From Tanypteryx hageni (taxonomy: Eukaryota; Arthropoda; Insecta; Odonata; Petaluridae), in contig CM054116.1 of assembly GCA_028673005.1 (NCBI GenBank), positions 72,925,315 to 72,989,314 on the forward strand: a DNA stretch of 64,000 bases, given 5' to 3'. The stretch's first letter is position 1, and each line of letters starts with the position of its first letter. A model generated the notes under the pieces. It made no database searches and was not told the DNA's origin. It saw only the letters and a list, made by a program, of their open reading frames with translations. Below are positions 57,832 to 64,000 of the stretch, in pieces. A program made the translations under genes and the position numbers.

Positions 57832-59379
57832 GTCTACGGCGTTGATTGTTCCCGGAGAATAAACCATTCCGATTCGAGAGTTTCCCGGTTTGAGTCGCAT
57901 TACGAGCATAATGAGTTAGCTGTATATTTCCCGTTAATTTCCCTAGAACTTTATGCCTAAAAAAAAACAGAACTGAACTCGACTCGAATGGAATTGATGT
58001 AAAAGGTTAAAAGAAAAACTTGAAAAAAAAGCTTCCAATAGAGGGCTTAATTAGTATACGCAGAGATTTCCACACTAACGCATAACTCTGCAGGCTAACG
58101 TTTTTATTTTGCTTAGAAAATAAGGATTTAATCGAGTCGCATTCTCTGCTAGGTAAAATCGATACATAAGAGGAGTCGGGCATTTGTTAGGATTCCATGA
58201 TGTTTTCGTGGAAGCCACGCCTCATGAAAATTTACGGCGTTAAAATAGCGTGTCTGAACGCTGTATGGGGCCAAGAGAGCGGCGTACGAAAAAAAATATT
58301 TAACGTACGTTGACTGCTAACTCCTATTCAAGGGCACGGATATGAAATAAAATAAAATATAAAGAGTTCGCGGGACGAAAGAAAATCGAAACAACTGTAA
58401 CAGAAACAGTTCTAGTTGAGAGACGAAAGACGAAGATACTTAACGGTATGGTAAATTATCCATGACAAAGGTTTTCATAACGAGGCCACCGCAAGAGGCT
58501 ATAAAAACGTAGACAGCAACATTTACGACAACATAAATCTAGCCAGTCTACGTTCGATGAATCTCTGATCACCCGTGGGTAACGTCAAATCGATTTTCAA
58601 AACCAACTATGCTAACCAGGTGACAAAAAGTGCGAGTCCCGTTGTTTGCGTGTGCAATGTAGCGGCAAAAAATACAACTAAATATTAACTTGGCAATAAG
58701 AATATAATACCCTAATTACGTTAACTTTCGAGTATTTTTAGTTTATGTTGATCACGACGCATTTATTGCTTAGGAATTTATTTCCATATTTACATATGTA
58801 CCTCGCTTAACGACTTTACCCTTTACAACATTCGGAAATAACTATCAAAATTCGGTTTGCGATATCCCTCAACTACGCATAACGACACGTTAACAACGCG
58901 TCTAGCATGGGAATAAATGGGAAATCACCATTTGCTCAACGAAATTTGGCTTAAAAATTTATTTTCTATGTACCGAACCTGCCTTTATGCGAGTTACACC
59001 TGCAAATCAAAATTAAAAAGTTAAAAACATACCTAAAAACGCTTAGAAAAATTGGAAACGAGATAATAATGAGCTTCAGTGAACGTTCAAAATAATCCAA
59101 AAAGAGATAGCGGCTTATATAAAACGCCTTCAATGCAAGTGTTGATGCGAACGTGCAAGACGAGATAAAATGACAATAAAAGTGACGCATAATCCCGACA
59201 ATACACACCGAGGGCTTTTCATATTTCATCTACAGCGACACAACTTGAAGCATTTTTTACCTTCAAGAGATGTGTGAGAGAAAAAGAATATGAGCATTTT
59301 TTAAAAAACTTCTTCGTAAGTTACTTTTTAAAAAACAACCCTTTCTTTTGCATATTCAGACACACTTAATGAGTTAACG

Positions 59380-60080
59380 TGCGCCTCTCAAGGGAGTGAG
59401 AGAGAGAAAGAGGGCAAACACCGCCCGTAACGTGATGTCGCACACAATAGAGCGAGCATAGCGCGGCACTACGCTCATTCCAGATTCCTGGCAAAAGGGA
59501 CGCTAACTACAACGATGACTCCCGGATCGCGCGTAGCTCACGGGCATAACCTCGACAGTGAAAAGGAAACGCTCAATGCGAAAAAAATGGCCAACTACGA
59601 GAGGGCACGAGAGTGTGGAAAGGGAGGAGTGGGATGGGGAGGAGGGAGGGGAAGAGCGAGGGGGGGAGGGAGAGAGAGAGAATTGCCGCAACGTTAAGCG
59701 CGAAGGAAAAGCTATTTCGCCCGGATTTCACCGAGAAAGCGTTTCGCTCCAAGGCGCCAGGGAAAGAGGGACCGGAGTCATGAAACTCTCCGCCGCTCTC
59801 GGCAACTCCGGCGACTACTTCTCCGAGGGAAAAAGACTCTTCCCCGGTCACGGTGTCGAGGATAACCGGGACAATTCCGCGTCGGACTCGCCTCCCGCGG
59901 GCTCGCTCCGCGTTAAAATGCAGTCGGGAAATGGGACTTATTTATTTTTTCGCGAGTCGTCGCTCTGCCGACTCACCAATCAAACGATCGGAACATCCGG
60001 CTGGAGAGGTGACGGAAAAGTGACACCGTCATTTGCCCACGGTCGCGTTGGGGTCGTCGTTCTTCGGCGGTAATAGGAGT
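59380..60080. promoter_or_regulatory. CpG-rich island, possible promoter
   Basis: CpG-dense sequence with a purine-rich run (59600-59690) and overlapping frames on both strands (for example 59558-60073 plus). On the minus strand a strong donor-like GATTG|GTGAGT lies near 59980. No known protein is recognised; it may be the first exon/promoter of CFAP410 or of a neighbouring gene. Confidence 0.35.
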
Positions 60081-60089
60081 TTGTCGTCC

Positions 60090-61481
60090 CTTGTGGCTTT
60101 TCTCGTTTATTGGAGGAGAAAAATTAAAAGATTTTTTTTTAACGACGAGCTCCCCATACTCTTTTTTGTGGAATCCTATTTGGAAACGGTGCTATGATTG
60201 GGAGAACGCCTCCTGATTGACGTTAACCGAAAATAATACATTCGTGGTTCATGTGTGTAACAAGATTCACGCGGTGGTGTCAAAAACTGGCGAACCGAAA
60301 GCTGCACGCGTCCTGATCGATAAAGCTCAGGATATCCTTAAGCTAATGCTTACATAAAAACTTAAATGGCGGATATTTCGCAAATAACGGATTTACCAGG
60401 ATATGGAAAAACCCTCCTTTACTGTTCTTTACAATAAAACCTTATTTAGTTCGCGCTTTAAGAAAATTACGGTTGAGCTTATTCAAATGACTACTCAAAA
60501 GGCTAATGAAGAGACCTAAATTAATTAACTCTAAACCAAGATTATTCTACATTTAACATATCAACGCCATTAATCATATTTTCTTTACATAGCTTTTAAT
60601 CGTTTTAATGCGAATACAGCACCATTACATTAATTAAAATTAACCGATACTAATGTAGGCAAAGGTTTTTTTAAGTTACATACACTTGATAATTCGACTT
60701 ACTTTGCCCAAAAATTCCGTTTAACGTAATGGAAATTAATGGGAGTATAAACAAGTCCAAACATTAATATTTTTATTTTAGGGATACCAGCCTTTCTGGA
60801 TACAGTTAAATTTATAAAATATCAACCGTCATTACTATCACGAATTATATCGTATAAATCGCTGTTTCCAGGACATATTGCTCATAAGCGTGTCGTAATT
60901 CCCAGTTAAATTGGATCTATGAATACTTGATTCTTTGGAAAGGGAAACTTCACAACTTTGTCATGATGACAAAAAATATATTAATCGACATATTAAATCA
61001 TTGGAGACAATTATTTAGATAAAAATAGTTCATTTTAAAATAAAATTCATTAAGTCAAGCAATATATTACGAATTTGGGAATCGGGATAATATGAAAACT
61101 GTCTGAAAAAACAGTAATCATAAATTATTAACGGATCTTTAATTCAAAACTCTAAATGTACAACATAACGTAACACGCCATCCTGGAGGCTGCGTTACAT
61201 GTTTTTTCTTGTATTCTTTTCAACAGAAGTCAAGAGACGGAAATAAACTACGTCGAGCCAACTCAAAATTTTTATGAGCCAGGAGATAGACACAAAAAAA
61301 CGTAACATGACACATGAGATGCGGAATCAAAATAAGAGAACTATAATGACGTATCTCTTTTGGGATGCAGAACTCGGTAATGGCTATGTCGCCATCTCGG
61401 CAACTCGCGCGAAAAAATATCTCTTTTTCCGCTATAAGTTTCTGCATTCAAATGTGAGGAATAAAAACTAAAGATATGATA
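60090..61481. other. no gene recognised
   Basis: AT-rich sequence without element borders or credible coding frames. Confidence 0.35.
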
Positions 61482-61489
61482 TCTTAGGA

Positions 61490-61767
61490 CAGGGGTCCCC
61501 AAACTTTTTGAGAGGAGGGCTACATAAGAATATTGAAAGTGCTACGCGGGCCGGATCGAAAAAAAAAAGTTTCAAAAGCTAAAATATTTTATTCTATAAT
61601 GATTACCTAAGCATACATGCATATATAACTATAAGTAAACGTGAATAAATGTAAGAAGAAATTCTAATGCGAACAATGCGCCTGTTTTTAAATTGGAAAC
61701 AGTGATTTTACGATGTTTATGATGTTTAATAATAAAATTTCCGCGGGCCGTAGTTTGGGGACACCTG
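61490..61767. mobile_element. hAT-type MITE (278 bp)
   Basis: Ends CAGGGGTCCCCAAACT and (inverted) CAGGTGTCCCCAAACT, with a perfect 8-bp duplication TCTTAGGA (61482-61489 and 61768-61775). Subterminal GGGC(T/C) blocks are typical of this family. Non-coding. Confidence 0.93.
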
Positions 61768-61775
61768 TCTTAGGA

Positions 61776-64000
61776 CATCGTTAGATTAAGATGGAAAATT
61801 ATGGATTCTAGTGTTAATTACTGCTCCGTTTGGCCAATTATAACGCAATATAAGGATTTTTCTAATGCAAACATTTTAAATGAGGCAATTTGATAGTCAC
61901 TATGTTTATTTTTGGATGGATATAATGTTTCTAAAATTTCTGACGTCACGACTGACTTGCTTATAATAAATTAAAAGTGTCAAAATGATTAATTACGAAA
62001 ACCTTAGTAAATAGCTAAGGCCATCAATATCTTCTCAAGTCTCAATCTCGCCCAAAAAAGACGCATATCTATCTATCTATCGAAAGGAATATGGTAGCTT
62101 AGAACCATTACTATACATCTGCGAGCCGAAACAAATTTCAACACATTATATTTTAAAACAAAATGATCCAAACAAAACTTATGATGCCCTCTTTCCACAT
62201 AATCATTTTAAATTAAATGCGGTGCAGCAATTGTCTACATTGGCTTTAATAGCTTTAAAATACCGCGGATGAGTTGCTCTTTGTGTTCCCAAAATTCATA
62301 ATTTAGTGTTATAAAATATTACAAATACATTCCAACGGAAACCTAAATTGATCATGCGTATTTGTGTGGCAAAAATAACGCGTATATGCAGTAGACTGTA
62401 CCGAATCTCGGTCCAACAATAGTCGTTGCAATGGCAACACTAGTAACGAGTGATAAAAACTGCAAAAACGCCAGTATTTAGACGAAATTAGAAGAAATAC
62501 GATCGATAAGCAAAATTCTTCGATAAACGTTATCATATGAATTTAAAGATGAATAAAGTGAAAGATGTGTACGCGTTTCTTGACAATATATATATATATC
62601 CGTAATAACCGACACGTCCTCTAGCTAGCCACATGCGATCTGCGAAGACCAGATGAACATCCCCAGTGCAGCTGTCTCAGCAGAATTTTCCCCTAATCTT
62701 CTATCCGGACTAGAGTACACATGCGCTCAAGGATACTGTTTATCGAACGTAAAAAATAACACACTATAACTTGATAAATTGTTATCGCCATTCTTCAAGC
62801 TTTAGTTTTCCACGTTTAATTACTCGCGGCACGCTCCCTCAAGTTTTTATTTTCAATCCTAATACAGAAAAGGTTATTCGTCAGTGACAAAGGCTTATAT
62901 TATTAGAGATTAGAACTTAAATGTTCCTTAAGTGGTATTTACAAGTTGTGTAGATTTTAGATACATACAAACATTTCTTTTTCATACTTTAACACCCTAG
63001 TGTCCAAATTATTTAACTTTCGGACGAAAAAAATACAAATTCATAATGCATTTCCAAGCAATTTTATCTGTAGATTTTAAATATTATCATTTATCATCTC
63101 GGATAAATTAACATGGAAGATATGCGAAGCTGAAACATAAATGTTCATCAAGCGTAGATCAGGTGGAAAGAAAGTAATCAGGTAGCATAAAAATCATATG
63201 TTAATTAAAATTAGCATCGGGCAGTAGAGGGTTAAGATCCTTCAAATAGGTAAGGCTTTTCCATTTTCAAGTAATACATCTCTGAAAATCCACTTGAGAA
63301 GGCTTCACTTTGTGCCTTTCTGAGGAAATTACAATAACTCTTTTTTAATGTTAATAAATCTCTAATGAAATACTGGCAGAATTTTGCCATTGTATTCAAC
63401 GGCCTGGATATTTTCCACTTTCTCTTTATTCTAGTGCAAAGAGTTTTTATTAGTAGATTTAAAGCGCTTTTAAACGAAATGTCACACGGACGTCAATAAA
63501 TCCACAAGCGAATCAATACCATTTTGAGAGCAGAAGGGAAATTTCCCAGTACAAGTCTAACATTATCGATTACGTCAATAATTCAAACCGTGAGAACAGA
63601 ACGTGGCACGAGTAAACAGAATGGAATTAGACCAGGAAGGAACCATTAATAATGAAAGCAATCACCAAGTGAACCCTTCCGCACAAAACCACAGATAACC
63701 ATTTTAAGCCGATAAATAAACGATTTTAAAAACGCCTATCCATCCCTTAAAGTTAAATTAGTACGATTTTATGATAGCAGCTTCGATTATGACCCTAAAA
63801 AATATATCTGTTGAATCCTTTCTGTTTGTAAAATCCCTTTCAATCCCAAAAGTTTAAGAACAGGCTATCCCACGACCACGACCCATTCTTCAGCAATTAT
63901 CTCATATAACAGGAGGGTCAAGTACACAATTAACACCGCAATAAGGTTTTTTTTAATGGCACTTCCTTCCCCAAACCTAAAAATTTCCGCTATCAAAAAC
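61776..64000. other. no gene recognised
   Basis: AT-rich sequence to the end of the window, with a short (ATCT)n at 62069 and a (TA)n at 62587. No coding exon or transposon border seen. Confidence 0.35.

Noticed and set aside
1..64000. CRISPR arrays, bacterial operons, integrated viral genomes
   Set aside because: No spaced short direct repeats, no compact gene clusters and no capsid, protease or envelope-like frames were seen; the coding mobile DNA is transposon and LINE type only.

Overview
This window looks like a stretch of a large, AT-rich animal genome, most likely an arthropod. It holds one recognisable host gene with long introns, and a dense, layered population of transposable elements: hAT MITEs, pogo/Tigger, Tc1/mariner, a piggyBac-type MITE, Helitrons, RTE-type LINEs and tRNA-derived SINEs. 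There are no operons, bacterial features, rRNA genes or CRISPR arrays. The arthropod assignment is an inference from the transposon repertoire; no marker here fixes the species.

Host gene: six exons on the minus strand (38195 down to 15047) encode most of a CFAP410 (C21orf2) orthologue. CFAP410 is a small leucine-rich-repeat protein of the ciliary base. Every splice junction is phase-consistent. The N-terminal exon(s) were not found, and the fourth-from-last intron is about 18.6 kb. Inside that intron two GC-rich segments (34096-34251 and 26484-26633) have open frames and possible phase-0 boundaries, so they may be cassette exons.

Layout: 215-3051 is a hAT MITE with a perfect 8-bp target duplication, split by a nearly intact Tigger transposon (559-2944). 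5643-8976 is a full-length RTE LINE with an intact 989-residue endonuclease/reverse transcriptase and an 11-bp target duplication. 9269-9858 holds two back-to-back hAT MITEs. 10545-10886 is a 171-bp tandem duplication. 15047-38195 is CFAP410, whose large intron contains SINE, MITE and microsatellite sequence and a nest at 28229-31482 (hAT MITE containing a mariner-like element, a Helitron and palindromic microsatellites). Further on in the introns are a 164-bp near-perfect hairpin (32577-32740), a piggyBac-type MITE (34531-35092) and two hAT MITEs. 42550-43370, 51230-51860 and 59380-60080 are CpG-rich islands and possible promoters. 44505-46535 is a 5'-truncated second RTE LINE lying in a TG/TA/CA microsatellite. 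46600-47093 is a 250-bp duplication, 47707-48003 a homopurine minisatellite, and 49441-51144 a higher-order A/B tandem array cut by a hAT MITE. 51893-53590 is a pile-up of hAT, Helitron and SINE insertions. 54035-55679 is a long fold-back element. 57616-57831 and 61490-61767 are further hAT MITEs.

The most interesting observations are these: a shared 3' hairpin with a UNCG tetraloop just after the stop codon of both RTE LINEs; a PCNA-binding-like motif at the C terminus of the Tigger transposase; the A/B dimeric array; and the possible hidden exons of CFAP410. All element borders were read by eye from terminal repeats and target duplications. No database search was possible.
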